Source: Welwitschia mirabilis
Taxonomy: Eukaryota > Gnetophyta > Gnetopsida > Welwitschiales
Assembly (NCBI GenBank): GCA_051453625.1
Contig: JBOZIK010000001.1
Coordinates: 297,186,258 to 297,250,257 of the forward strand
DNA length: 64,000 nucleotides
Direction: 5' to 3'
Under the pieces are notes generated by a model. That model was not told where the DNA came from, searched no databases, and worked only from the letters and a program-made list of their open reading frames with translations. Shown here one piece after another: positions 22,897 to 35,757 of the stretch. The position numbers and the translations under genes were made by a program. Every line of letters starts with the position of its first letter. Within the stretch, counting starts at the first letter, position 1.

Positions 22897-24717
22897 TGAT
22901 CATAGTTTTGTAGTGACCTAGCTTTAAAACTAAGTTTGCACTTAGTAATCATTCTTCCACAAGGATATATGTGGTGAATTTAGTAATCTTTAATCAATGA
23001 CATGTGGGAACAAAAATTATTCAAAGTTCTAATTGATTTATCATTTTCTCCACTTTTCTTTAATGGTTCTTGTATCCTAAAACCTAATGATTAAGTAAGC
23101 TTCATTTGAAAATTTCCAATGCCAAGCAATTTATATAATAGAAATAAAAGGAAGAAACCTATGTAAGAATTAGTTTTACCTAAATATTTCTAATGCCAAA
23201 TTAATATGAAATAATAATGAAAGAATAAAACTATTTATTTTATTAAAACTAAATTAAATTATACATTATATTAATTTAAGAAGATGAAGAAGAAGAACTT
23301 CTTAACTAGCCTTAGATCATTCTACCCCTAAGAAACAGTATCCAAGAACCATCACATCCTAATCTCTACATCTTCCCCACATTAAGCCAATCTAAAGCTG
23401 TTCATCANNNNNNNNNNNNNNNNNNNNNNNNNNNNNNNNNNNNNNNNNNNNNNNNNNNNNNNNNNNNNNNNNNNNNNNNNNNNNNNNNNNNNNNNNNNNN
23501 NNNNNNNCATAACATCCTAGCCTCTACATCTTCTCCACCTTAAGCCAATCTAAAGATGTTTATAATGGATGCTTAAAGCTTGTTTATGGATGAGATAAGG
23601 CTTGGAGAGTTACATCATTTTTGCATTAGGTGATAGTTACATGAGGGGGGTACTTAAGGATGGCTACTTAAGAAGAAAGTTACAAACATTTAGCATGTAA
23701 CCACAAGAAAAGATTCTTCTTATTAATATGTACTTTTATTATTGATAAAGCTACCAATAGATGCCATATCATGAGTCTTTCATGTGATCATCCTCATCAT
23801 GNNNNNNNNNNNNNNNNNNNNNNNNNNNNNNNNNNNNNNNNNNNNNNNNNNNNNNNNNNNNNNNNNNNNNNNNNNNNNNNNNNNNNNNNNNNNNNNNNNN
23901 NNNNNNNNNNNNNNNNNNNNNNNNNNNNNNNNNNNNNNNNNNNNNNNNNNNNNNNNNNNNNNNNNNNNNNNNNNNNNNNNNNNNNNNNNNNNNNNNNNNN
24001 NNNNNNNNNNNNNNNNNNNNNNNNNNNNNNNNNNNNNNNNNNNNNNNNNNNNNNNNNNNNNNNNNNNNNNNNNNNNNNNNNNNNNNNNNNNNNNNNNNNN
24101 NNNNNNNNNNNNNNNNNNNNNNNNNNNNNNNNNNNNNNNNNNNNNNNNNNNNNNNNNNNNNNNNNNNNNNNNNNNNNNNNNNNNNNNNNNNNNNNNNNNN
24201 NNNNNNNNNNNNNNNNNNNNNNNNNNNNNNNNNNNNNNNNNNNNNNNNNNNNNNNNNNNNNNNNNNNNNNNNNNNNNNNNNNNNNNNNNNNNNNNNNNNN
24301 NNNNNNNNNNNNNNNNNNNNNNNNNNNNNNNNNNNNNNNNNNNNNNNAAATGTGTCATCAGGTTTGGAGATATCTTTAGGATTAATTTTAACTTAGCTCA
24401 TAAGTTAATTGTGATGATAATTCCTAATTAATGTAGAAACATAAGATTGAACATGTTTTGCCTTATAATATCAATGATGCCATTAGTCTTAGCCAGTGGC
24501 ATTGGCATTGCTTGCTAGAATTACTTAAGTTTTTGCATAATTCTTCAAAAGCCAATAACAAACTTGCTAGTGTTAGGGAAAAGTTCATATTTTTATGAAA
24601 ACATGATAAAAAGGTTAAAATAAATTATTTTATGATAAATTAATGGATTAGATTTCTTTTCCTATGATAAATTAATCAATATTACTCACTTAAAAAGTAA
24701 ATTTTCATATGTTAACA
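22897..24717 (-). mobile_element. 5' LTR of the 15.7-24.7 kb element
   Basis: On the minus strand it starts TGTTAACATATG and ends CTATGATCA, next to the primer site. It is longer than its partner because it holds a 100-bp and a 546-bp N run (23408-23507, 23802-24347). The first run is flanked by a direct copy (23350-23407 versus 23508-23565). Confidence 0.78.
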
Positions 24718-27540
24718 CCTAACCTATAGAAAAATGCTAGCATGCTTATGACCTATATATTAGTGCCTCTCTTTAGGAATATATCATCTTTAAACTCACC
24801 TATTAAATTCACTATGGAGTTACACTTGAATTATGGTTATATTCTTAGTCAGTTACTACATTCAACTATGATCTTTAGTAGCATGTGGTAATGGCACTAT
24901 AGATACATGATAGTGGCATGATAGACATGTAGCAGTTACATAGCAGTTACATAGCAGTAAAGTAATAATGACATGTAATAGTGGCTTATTGTGGTAGCAC
25001 TAGAGACAAGTGGTAGTGGCACTAGTTGGTGAAGGAATTCTACTCCAAAAGTTACATGTTGAACTCTTAATGATAATACCTTAAAAAAAACTACAAAGTA
25101 AAGATTTCAATCATCTAATCTACTGATATAAGAAGATGAAGATTCCACATGTTATCATAAGATAAAATTTTATCTACTTCACTTATTACTATGAGCCAAA
25201 GAAATCCAACTATCCTAACCCTATCTTTATCTATAAAAAGGACTAAGATCCCTTCATTATAATCAATGTTTAGTGGAAAAAGATTTAATACCTTGAAGTA
25301 GAGTCATTTTCATCATGTTGGGTTAAGATTCCTTTGGATGTAGACTAGCATTAATGCTATCCTGATGGATCTATATCAAATCTAGACTCTTTTTTAAATG
25401 TAAGGAACTTTCTTATTTTTCTTTTTTATTTCAATTTGTAATTTAGATTATACTTCTAGTAATTAAATGAAATTACTTCCATGCTAAGTATTTATTATTT
25501 TGAATAAATCTTTATGCTTTTAGTTTCATTGGTAGCTCTTAAGTATTTGATGATTCTTAGGCATTAAGTTTCCTACTTTCCATGCTTAGATTTGAGCTAT
25601 GATAGATAAAGTGACATAGATATTTCACCACTACTCCCATAATGAATGCAATTATATCACCATGATCTAAGCCTTAATAACTTAGCATTGTTTTAACTTA
25701 AATGAGGAAATTACACTATATTCTTAAATAAAGTCCCATTTATTATATGATTTAGATTAGTTGAAGATTAATTCACTTTCTACTTTTATAATTAAGTAGT
25801 TTTTTAATATTGTTTTAATTTATAACTTTATTTATTTTTGCATAATTGTTTGTATGTCTAACTATTATCTTTTAACTATCTCATTTCTCTTATGAAAAAA
25901 ATGATAACTAGGTCTCAACTAGTTTTATAATAAGTTTAAGTAATAAACAATAAAGCTTTTAAAGATTAGTTTTCTACTAAAAATTATTCTCATAAAATTC
26001 TTTAATCTAGAATCTATTGATTAGCTCTCTTTAAATATTATTATTAATACTATAAAGCTTATAACAATGTCAATTATTAGGTAGTAATAGAAGAGAGATA
26101 TGATGCTGCTTTCTTATATTCTTATAATTAAACTATTTGATGTTTAAGATACATATTTTATTGGATCTTTTTCTTTATGTTTTAGATTATTATATTTTAT
26201 CTAAAGCTATCTCAAGTAGATAAATGATCTTAAAGTTGCTACAAGATTATTAAAAAAACATAATGTTTCCCACTTTAGCCATCCTAAAACCACTATTATG
26301 GATGAATAAACTCATTTTTTGAAATGAAATATTAAATAATACAATGAGAAAATGTAAAGAACTTCATAACGTTACAATTCACTATCATTCATAAACCAAT
26401 GATTAAATAGTAATTACTAATCAAGAGTGAAAATGAATTCTACAAAAAGCAGTAAAGTCTAATAGAAGATATTACTTATTTTAGCTTAACAATGCTCTTT
26501 ATGCCTAACAAACTACCTATAAAACATCCATTAGAATGTTATCCTACCAACTTCATTTTGAAAATTATTATTGCCTTCCCTTAGAAATTGAACATGAAGA
26601 TTTCTAGGGATTTAGAATTTAGAAGGCTAATTTTAAATAAACTAGAAGAAATTATGAATAGAGATTAGACTAGGAAAAAAAAATCCAAAAATAAAGAATG
26701 AAAGCCTACCAATAAAAGAATATCCTTAGGAAAATGTTTGAGCTAAATAATCTATTTTAATAATTCTACTACATTTTAATAGGAATTAATTCTTAGAGAA
26801 TACTTAGGTCAAGTACATCTCACTATTTTCACACAAGTTTGTACAAGTATTTTTTTATAAGAATTTTTAGAAAAATAGAATATGATTTTTATTTAATCTA
26901 TGTGAATTTAATATAAATTTAGAAAGTTGAGTTTCATTATTAACAACCATTCCCAAAGCTACTATTCATTTTAAAAACTTTTAGTTTATAAGGTCTTCAT
27001 GACATAAGAAAAGTTAAAATTCATTAATTAAAATACTTACAAGAATCACTTCTTATGAATTTATTTTGGTATCTTTCTTATTATGGTTGTTCTTTAGGAT
27101 CATATCTTTTAGCTCTTATTTCATGTTTTATATAGTCTTATAGCTTACGATTCATGATTATTCATCATAATCATCGTCTATTTAGATTATATATTGAAAG
27201 AGTTAATAGTGACCAATGTACTACTCCATAGTTATTAAATCTTCATAGCTATTTACTTGTAGCTTTTCATCTATGAATTTTTATATGGTCACCCATCTAG
27301 TTATCTATTCAAGATGGTGGTGTGAAATCCCATAGTTACTCATCCCCATTACATATGATATTACCTAGAACTTAAAATGATCAAATTAAATTTAGCTATT
27401 TTCATATTAAATTAATTAAAATTTTTAATAAATACTGTGCTTTGGAGTTTTTAAATTCACTAGTAGTCAGCTCGATTCATGCTCACTATTTTTTGTTCAT
27501 TCTAAGCTTTTTTGTTCATGATTGCTATTATAGAAAATTT
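24718..27540 (+). mobile_element. Plus-strand gypsy LTR, main part
   Basis: No gene is visible. The stretch contains a short degenerate minisatellite (24880-25030, with CATAGCAGTTACATAGCAG), a TATA box at 25232, a pyrimidine-rich R-U5-like stretch and, at its end, a primer site. It probably continues the LTR interrupted at 15700. The TATA-to-PBS distance (2.3 kb) is long for R-U5, so an unrecognised insertion may lie inside. Confidence 0.4.
25232..25238 (+). promoter_or_regulatory. TATA box in plus-strand LTR
   Basis: CTATAAAAAGGACTAAGATC is a typical LTR TATA context, located after a repeat-rich U3-like stretch. Confidence 0.45.
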
Positions 27541-27558
27541 TAGCACTGTTACCAAAGA
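27541..27558 (+). other. Primer-binding site, tRNA-Asp type
   Basis: TAGCACTGTTACCAAAGA differs from the tRNA-Asp complement at seven of 18 positions, all transitions of the C-to-T or G-to-A type. It marks the start of a plus-strand gypsy body. Confidence 0.65.
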
Positions 27559-29922
27559 TTTCTTCCTCCTAGAAAGTTCAACATAAATAGAATGATCTAA
27601 GAATCAAGTACTCATTATACATTTTATATTGAAGTCCTTCTAAAAAATGTGTAAGCTAGTTAATGACACCTATGAGGTTGAGTTTCCATGGCCAGCTTCT
27701 TCTATGTCCAAGTCCTTTATCTCTTCTATTCTAGGTTTTTGTGAGTTATAAAAGGATTTAAATCCAAAAATATTTACATTCCTTGATTTCGTCAAAGGGC
27801 TTGTATACTTTAACTTTTTATTAGTATTCTAATTATTGTTATGATTTATTTTATTTGGTTTATTAGTATGATTATTTTAATTTAGAGTGGAATTTAATTC
27901 TCTACCTTCTAGGGTTGTAGTTTATTTAAACACAAAAGCAAATTATTAGATTTATAATGTTCTATGACAAACACAACCAAAAATAGTAAAAGATAAAAAC
28001 ACAAATTATTATTATGGTATTATATCAGAATATTAATTTCATATTAACAATGATTCAATCTATAAATTTTGATGATTTCATGATATAGACTTAATGGTCT
28101 AATCTAAATAGTAGGCTATCAGCATTTCAATGATATACTATTTACATGATACCCTAGCCTACATTAATAATGAATTGGTTTATTCTGGATTTATCATGAA
28201 GCATGGGTAGACCTTCCATATAGCATATGGTTTAACTAAGAATTGCACTAATAGATGTAGGGGTACATGTTTTAAGAAGAGGAACAGTACAAATTTGAAT
28301 TGGCCTTATGTCTTATGGATGATGTACTATTTTCACAAAATCTAATAATCCCATTAAATGTTCCATTTTTTATTTGATCATAGCTTTAATCCCATTTTAC
28401 ATCAGTCAAAATTTTAACTTTAATAATAATATTTCATTTTATAAACTAACCATAAATTGATGATAATATTTCTTTTTACTGTTATGATTATTATAAAGTT
28501 AGGAGAAGCAAATAGAGGTTTGTCATTTTCTAATCCCATGTTAGTCTTGAGGTTTTTAAACTAGTAGATTATCCACATTCAAATTCCCTTAAAATTTGTC
28601 ATAGATTTGACAGTAATTCTTTTGCTTTTAATCAACATTTAGATTATCCCATTTAGAAAGATAGTTATGGGTAGTGACCTTGATTTTCCTGATATAATGA
28701 GCTGATGATGGTTATGGAGCCAGTGATGTCTAGCATATGAGGGGGACCAACTTGGCATTATGTATCTTAATAATTATGTTCTAGTTATGGTATTTAAAGA
28801 AGAGGAATTAAATTTAGAGCTTTTAACTACTTTAAAGAAGAGCTTGATAGGTATGCCACTATGGGAAGAGCTTTTTTACTGTTTCACAATTCTTATGAAT
28901 TCTACATATCCTTTCACTAGCATATTTCCTTCTATTGTCACTATCCATATAATAAGAAGTAACGTTGAATATTTGAAACCATTCTTATGTAGAACTTCTT
29001 TAGCTCTAGAGATTATAAAGATGAAAAAACATTAATTAAAATTTCTTTTTGAGGACCTAAATTTTTTTCAAAAGAATCTAAAGTTATTACAATATAGAGA
29101 AGAAGTGAAATAGATGAAGCACCTAAAGAGATTTTGTATAAATATAGAAAGGATAAACTAGATGCATCATGGAAGTTTTAAAATTCTACAAAATTATATA
29201 AAAGAACATATATTATTCATATTAATGTTATTAAGAAATTTATTAAATAGAGAGAATAAGAAAAGATAGCTAAAAAGTAACTCTATGTAGCACTTGAGTT
29301 AGAGAAAGAACATTAACATTTTCTCTTCTCAGAACGTAACTCATTGAAGAAGAGGCTAGAAGGAAAGGATCTGAAATTATAGAATCTACAGGATCTTCAT
29401 CAATTAAAAAGGTAATCTAAGGCTGATTACCCAACCACCTTTAAATCCATAAAAATTAAATAGCATAATTAAACATAAAAGAATAATGTAAAATAGGTAA
29501 GATTAGTTCATTAATGAAATAACTCACAAATAAAGATCATGAGTTATTGCTAGTGAATGATTAGAATGAATGTTTAGAAAAAAGAAAAGAGAATTTAAAA
29601 ATCATATTAGCAAACAAATTTGGAACTTAATAATAGCTCATCCTCTCCTTAGTTAAATACTTAAGGATTAGTTAAATCAATATTTATGCCTTTTTTCACT
29701 AGTAGAGGAGCTTAATTTACTTAGTTCTAACATCAATTCACAACTTAGCATCATTCAAAATGTGATGATCAAGGGTATATCACTTACTTACATTATATTT
29801 CATCCTTAGAATGGGTTATGATAAATACTTTTTCAAATGATGTAGAAGAGATAATGCCTTCTCTTTAAGAAATTAGCAATAAAATTTTAACATAATCCAT
29901 AAAAATTAATAAGGTCATAGAA
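27559..29922 (+). pseudogene. 5' internal region of plus-strand gypsy element
   Basis: The stretch follows the primer site and is cut off at 29923 by the copia element. I recognise no named domain. A 91-codon frame at 28760-29035 and, after it, a Lys/Glu-rich coiled segment (ALELEKEH, then RNSLKKRLEGKD after a stop, 29290-29370) may be gag N-terminal remnants. If the copia element is removed, this region would join the Tat-type gag and pol that resume after 45850 on the same strand. Confidence 0.35.
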
Positions 29923-30960
29923 GTGTTAGAGGATCCTTTACCATAAATAAGGGTGAATAGAAAAAAATTTTATGTGCTTTACTAGTATATATTCAAAAGA
30001 ATAAACTAGAGTACCAATAGATTGAAAAGAAAAATACAAAGCAAAGAAAAGCATAAACATAATGGTTTTTATAGTGGATTGGCCTTAGGACCTAGTCCAA
30101 TTTGATGGTATAATAGAAAATCCTTTTAGCACACTAGTTCCCTTAAATATATCCTACATCAACAAGTGCATGAAACCCCTTACAATAACTTATCTTTTTA
30201 TCCTATAAGCCAATAACTTTACAATTAAATAAATCTACAAAAATAGCATATGTAATAAAGTATTCTAATCTTTAAGGTATATCTCACTATGCAAATGATT
30301 AAAGAGGCCTTTTTAAGCTTATACACTTAATTGAAAACTAACCTAAGAGCACAATTTTGGGATGATAAATATTATCAAAACTAAATATTTCTTCTTTCTT
30401 ATTTCAATATGAACTATACTTATTTAAGATATTAGGAGGGAAATGGAGAATAAGAGAGAAACTTATAGCTAAGAGATTAGAAACGATGTCAAAAAAATGG
30501 GAGAACTTTTAATTCCAAAAATAGTTATAATGTCTTTTTGAAGGATTTCCTTCATGTGATCATATGTTTTAGGTTTTTTAGATGTTAGAAGTTTTAACTA
30601 ATAAGATCTTTTTGAAAGGTCAAATGTTCCATCTTGTAGGGCTAGGCCTGCTAGTTTAGAAGGTTGAACATTTTAATAGATTTTTTGCCAAAGAGTGAAA
30701 AACTCTAAGAGAAAAGTTACATGTTCTAGACTTGGTTTTTGGACATCATAGAGTTAGTTCAATTTCTATCTTAATAAATCTAGACATCCTAGACTTAGAA
30801 TTTGAATGTTCTAGCTTATTCTTAGTTTTTTTGGTAATATTTCTAGTCCTTATCTTTTAAAATAAGGATTTAGATTAATCTTATTTTTTTAATAGTTATC
30901 TTTAAAACCAAATTATCCTATTTCTTAATAATCTTCTAATTTTTAATGATAACAACATAT
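29923..30960 (-). mobile_element. 3' LTR of the copia element
   Basis: The lower edge reads TGTTAGAGG on the plus strand (29923). Bases 29930-30110 match 38875-39050, and 30110-30960 match 44973-about 45850, in the same orientation. Shared landmarks include TTATGTGCTTTACTAG-like, TTAGGACCTA, TTTTAGCAC, TGAAACCC, CTATGCAAAT and the TAATAGTTA block. Identity is roughly 70 percent by eye. The upper edge is approximate. Confidence 0.7.
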
Positions 30961-31699
30961 AGGTACTTAAACCAAGGAGAATCTAGGAGCTAAAAATTTA
31001 TTGCTTTTACTTCCTTTAAAGTTTTACTTTATTTAAGAGCATTAAATGCATTTAAAACATATGAACTTATTTTCTTATAATCCTCAATGTGAAAATCAAG
31101 TTGGATATTATCTATAAACAACATAGTTTTAAAAAAAAAGTATTTTACTATTTGAAATTATCATGAATAGATAGATATGTCTAGTGACATTTAGCCAATT
31201 TAAGTACATCAAAGGTTAATCAATACAATTGTATTTTTATACCATAGTAGGTTGAGGCTACTAATGTCTTATTAATAATTTCATTTGCATAACCATTAAG
31301 GTATGAACACATAAAGAAAAAAATAACTATAAGAAACCTTTAGTAAATAAAATCTCTTAAGTTGAGTACCTATTTCACTTCCTCTTTTTCATCATTGAAA
31401 TAAAATTTCTTAAAGAATATATTAGAAAATTTTAGTATTTTTAGAAAAACAATATCATAAGCCTAATTTATAACATAAATTCACAATTTTGTCTTCACCT
31501 AAAGGATTTTTAAAGAGAAATACAAGTTGGTTAGCAATCCCAATATAACTAAATTCAATTATACAACTTAGTACTATTCAAAAATAAAGTGATATCTAAT
31601 ATCAATATGTTTAATTGTTAAATGTTGAATTGTATTTTTCATGATGTTTATATTACTTATATTATAACAAGAAAGAGTCAAAGTTCTCACATCAATACC

Positions 31700-33000
31700 A
31701 AAATTAATTAACATTTACTTTATCCATAAATGTTAAGTGTTATTTATACTTGTAGCTATATGTTTAGCTCACTAGTGAATAAGAAAGTGTAGTTTTTATT
31801 ATTGATAAACTAGGTGTCCAAATAATTTCTAATATAAAAGCATGTACCACTGGTACTCTTCTTATCATCTACATAACTTACCTAGTATGCATTACTATGG
31901 CCAACTAGATTAAGTGAGATATCAAAAGGGTATCATAAACCATATTTCTTGGTATCTTTCAAGTAGCAAATGATTCTTTTAATAACCCTTAAAAGAGAAT
32001 TTTTTTAGTTTTGGTTAATATATTACACATATTCCTATATTTAAGGTACTATCAAAAGGACTAGTAACTAAATATAATAAACTTCTAATCATTCTTCTAA
32101 ATAGAATCTTATCAATACCTTTTTCATTATTACCTTTGAAAATTTTAGCATTAGTTTCCATGAAAGTTTTAATTTCTTTTAAACATCCCATGTCATATGT
32201 ATTAAGAATATTAGAGGCATATTAACTTTGGCTTATGAAAATAGATGTGGGAATTTTCTTCATTTGAATATCTAAGAAAAAGAATAATTCTTCAAACCTA
32301 CTCATCTTACATAATCCTTGCATAACTTTGGAAAACTCATGAGATAGATTCTTATTAGAAGCTTTAAAAACTATGTCATATATATATAAGTTAAAATAAA
32401 TAGCTTATCTTCCCTTTTTAATGAACAAAGTAGGATCATATTACCTCTAGAAAAACCATTTAAAATTAAGAATTAAGTAAGGCTTTCATACCAAGCTTCA
32501 GAATCATGTTTAAGACTATAAAGAGCCTTGTGTAACTTGCATACATAGTATATATGTTTTAAATTAATAAACTATACTGATTAACATTTATAGTTTCTCA
32601 TTAAAAAATGCATTTAAAAATGAACTTTCATATCCTTTTTGAATAATTTCAATGGCTTTGAGTCTTACAATAGGGGTGTAAGTTTCATCATCATAAATCC
32701 CCCTTATCAATAATAGTCATGAACCACTAATATATCTTTATCTTGTAAAATGTTGTTATTCTCTTTAATTTTATTTTTGGAAATCCACTTTATACCAATG
32801 ATATATTTACTTATGATCTTAGAATGAGATCACATACCTTATTCATTAAACATTGATCACATTTCTTGTGCATTGGTATCATCCAAAACTAATCTTTTTC
32901 TACTTACTAAAAATTTTATATTCAATATCAGAAACCAAAGAAAATAAATACTTATGTCCTCTTATTATAGTTGTGGAATTTAAGTCTCTAATAATCTAAT
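31700..33000 (-). pseudogene. Copia reverse transcriptase and RNase H, broken
   Basis: Minus-strand landmarks from the N-terminus: IIGIKWISKNKIKE (about 32770-32810), ALYSLKHDSEAWYESL (about 32485-32530), IYIYDIVFKAS (32351-32390), HEFSKVMQGL (about 32310-32345), RRMIRSLLYLVTS (about 32060-32100) and DDKKSTSGTCFYIRN (about 31825-31870, RNase H). The RT catalytic motif, normally an Asp pair, reads YIYD: the first Asp is Tyr, so polymerase function is lost. Several stops and frameshifts occur. Confidence 0.88.
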
Positions 33001-33199
33001 AATGTGTATGGTTTATTTTTATTATTATAGGAAGAGATGTGTATTTTGGAACTTTTATAGGATTTGAAGATGATTCATTATTTTGCTTTTGGATGATAAG
33101 GCTTTGAGTTATCGCTACCTCCTTATTTCTTTTGTTAGATATTACTTCAAGACTTACCTTAGATTTATTTACCCTTACATGAATAGATTCTTCAATACT

Positions 33200-34200
33200 A
33201 TGAGAGGATTTATTAAAAGATGATAAGATTTTAAAGTCATAGACTAACCTAGGAAAAATACTTCATTACTTTTTAAATCAAACTTGGTTCTATTACCTTT
33301 CTATTTAACTATTAAAAAATTGCTTTCAAAAACTTTAAATTATTTAACATTAGATTTATAACCTATTCATAATTTGTACGAAGTTTTAATGTTGCCTAAG
33401 CATAAGAAGACTCTATTTGTAATGTAGTAAGTGCTATTAATAGCTTCATCTAAAAAATACTAAGGTAACTATTTTTATTTAGCATTGTTCTAGCCATTTC
33501 TATTAGGATGCATTTTCTTCTTTTAGCCACTCCATTTTGCTAAGGTATTTTAGAAGTTACAAACTAATGTAAAATTCCAAGTGAGTTACAAAAATTATTA
33601 AACTTATCATTTCCAAATTAATTTCATGATTTGATTAAATAATGTTTATTAAATATCAATTTTTAATTTAAATTATATTGTAAATATTAACAAACTAATT
33701 AAATGCTTTATCCATACTATGTAAAATGCTTATCCTATAAAATATATAAAAATCATTAACTATAACTAAAAGATATTTCTTACCACAAATGATTTATATT
33801 TACTTTAGCCCAACCAAATCCATGTCGATTAGTTCTAATAGCCTTCTCGTGCTGGTGCTTATATCACTTTTAAAAGAATTTTGGTTTTTTCTCTTTCAAA
33901 AAAGATCTAAAAATTTTGGTTTGAAAAACTTTTAACTTTAAAACTCTAAGGATTAATTCTTTGCTTATAATTGTTTGAAGATCCTTTAAGCTAAAGTGTT
34001 CAATGATTATATTTCAAACATTACTTTCATCTTCTTATTTCAAGTAACAATTTTAATCTTCATCTTTAGTTGAATTTAAAATGTAAATAACACTTGACCT
34101 TATTTTAATAAAAACTAATTTGTTATTGGTAAAATCTCTAATATCATATTTATCTTTAAGAAAAAACACTTTGTTTTCTTATCACAAACTTATGATATGC
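33200..34200 (-). pseudogene. Copia integrase, broken
   Basis: The minus strand gives QNGVAKRRKCILIEMARTML at about 33470-33545, the end of the copia integrase core. It is followed by FKVFESNFLIVK and FDLKSNEVFFLG (about 33255-33345), the C-terminal fold before RT. On the N-terminal side, RTNRHGFGWAK near 33825-33860 corresponds to the start of the catalytic core, and SISQVCDKKTKCFF near 34165-34205 to the pre-integrase segment. Stops are frequent. Confidence 0.8.
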
Positions 34201-34449
34201 TAATAAATATGTGTTTACACTTTCTACATAATGAAGATAATGTATAAAAGGGTGTCATTTATTACTAAGAATGGTAGGTTTATCTAATATTTTACCATCA
34301 CTATTTTCTTCAAAGATATTATCACCTCATTTACAATCATTTAATATATAAAATAGATTTTTATGATCTATTATATATTGGAGTAAACACTATTAAGATG
34401 CCATCTCATTACATCTTACACCTTAAAGAAAATATGAGAAATAAGGTTT

Positions 34450-35757
34450 TTATAGCATTTATTGAATCCACTTTCTTATGATTTTCTTTGGTTTTTGAAA
34501 CATATCTTTTCGTATGAACCTATGAAAACTATAGGAAAAAAATAGATATTCTATATAAATAATAAAATTTAGCATGATAATTTTCTTGACAATAGTAACA
34601 CTTTAGACTAATCTTGGCAAAGAAATCATTAAAAATGGTGGAAAAAGTAAACATAGTAAAGTTGATAAATCTAATACCAAATCTAGCATAAGGACTTTTA
34701 TAATTACCCATCATGATGTTAAATTTTTTTATTCCATTATTAAATTTTACAACTACTCTTTTAGAATCTTGTAAATCACTAGTAAGAATTTTAATCATAG
34801 TTAGCATATTTTAGTTATTTTCTAAATATGTAATCTAATATTACAAAAGAACATTCTTCTTAATAAGATCTATGCCAACTTCATAAAGTATTTTAAAAGT
34901 ATCATGGATATCACTATTACTTAATAATCTTCTTGATCATAACTATTATGTTCATTACATACCTCATTTTCTTCTATAAAGGATATTAATCTAAATTTTA
35001 TGCTTTCTTCTTATCTACTAGATTGGAATGCAAGTATATCATTCTCGTAATCATCCCATGTTACTTTGAGGACCTTTTTGTCCTTGCTTTTGTATCCTTA
35101 TTATTTGCATTACACTTATAACATTAGAGGATTTATTTCATAAAGGAGTCCTTTTGAATGGTCTAACATCCTTTGTTTTCAAAAATTCCATAAATTTTCT
35201 TGCCAAAAAAGCTAGATCTTCATCTTCACCTTTACTTATAGCATCACTTACCAAGTCATCTTATATTGGTTTAAGAGCTATGATTTTTTTCTTAGAAGCT
35301 TTCTTAAACTCAATTGATGCTTCATATGTCATGAAGGATCTATTTAGTTCTTATAATTTAATCTTATTTATATCTTTAATTTTATCTATATTAGTTATCT
35401 TAGATTTAAATTTTCTTATTAGAATACAAAGAATTTTACATACCACTATACTTTGAGGAATTGTTTCTGCTATGCCTACATGATATTAACAAGATTAACA
35501 ATGACTATTATGTATTTATAATAATTTATGATCCTTTATTTTAATGTTTTTAACTTAGTAATCAACATTTATAATTTGCATTTTTTTCCATGCTAGTTTC
35601 TTCATGGGTAACCCTATGAGTTTCCCAAACATCTTTTGTTGTTTGGCATTATAAAACTCAATTGTATTCTTTTTGAGTAAGTCCTATTGGATTTAAAAAT
35701 TCATTAAGTGTAATTTAGGCTTAGAAACTAGGATAAATTCCCAGGAAACATAAATAT
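34450..35757 (-). pseudogene. Copia gag with zinc knuckle, broken
   Basis: On the minus strand, 35590-35660 encodes AKQQKMFGKL and THRVTHEETSMEKN in alternate frames (UBN2-type gag). FMTYEASIEFKKASKKKIIA follows (about 35275-35335), then DEDLAFLARKFMEFL (about 35180-35225). WDDYENDILAFQSS (about 35030-35075) and SFIEENEVCNEH (about 34945-34985) follow. A knuckle, CYYCQENYHAKFYY, lies near 34575-34615; its last zinc ligand is Tyr instead of Cys. The order and acidic WDD segment match SIRE-type gag. Confidence 0.82.

Larger units (their letters stand above)
15701..24717 (-). mobile_element. Complete LTR retrotransposon, tRNA-Asp primed
   Basis: Two related direct LTRs (15701-17019 and 22897-24717) enclose 5.9 kb. 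In the minus orientation the 5' LTR is followed by a tRNA-Asp-type primer site, and the 3' LTR is preceded by a GGGGGTG polypurine tract. The bases just outside are TCTAA (15696-15700) and CCTAA (24718-24722). That fits a 5-bp target duplication with one C-to-T change. No pol domain is recognisable inside, so the element is either non-autonomous or decayed beyond recognition. PBS type and PPT fit the Athila/Tat side of Ty3/gypsy. Confidence 0.8.

Noticed and set aside
28760-29035. 91-codon frame as a possible host gene
   Set aside because: No recognisable domain. It lies within the plus-strand retroelement body, so it is kept only as part of that region.
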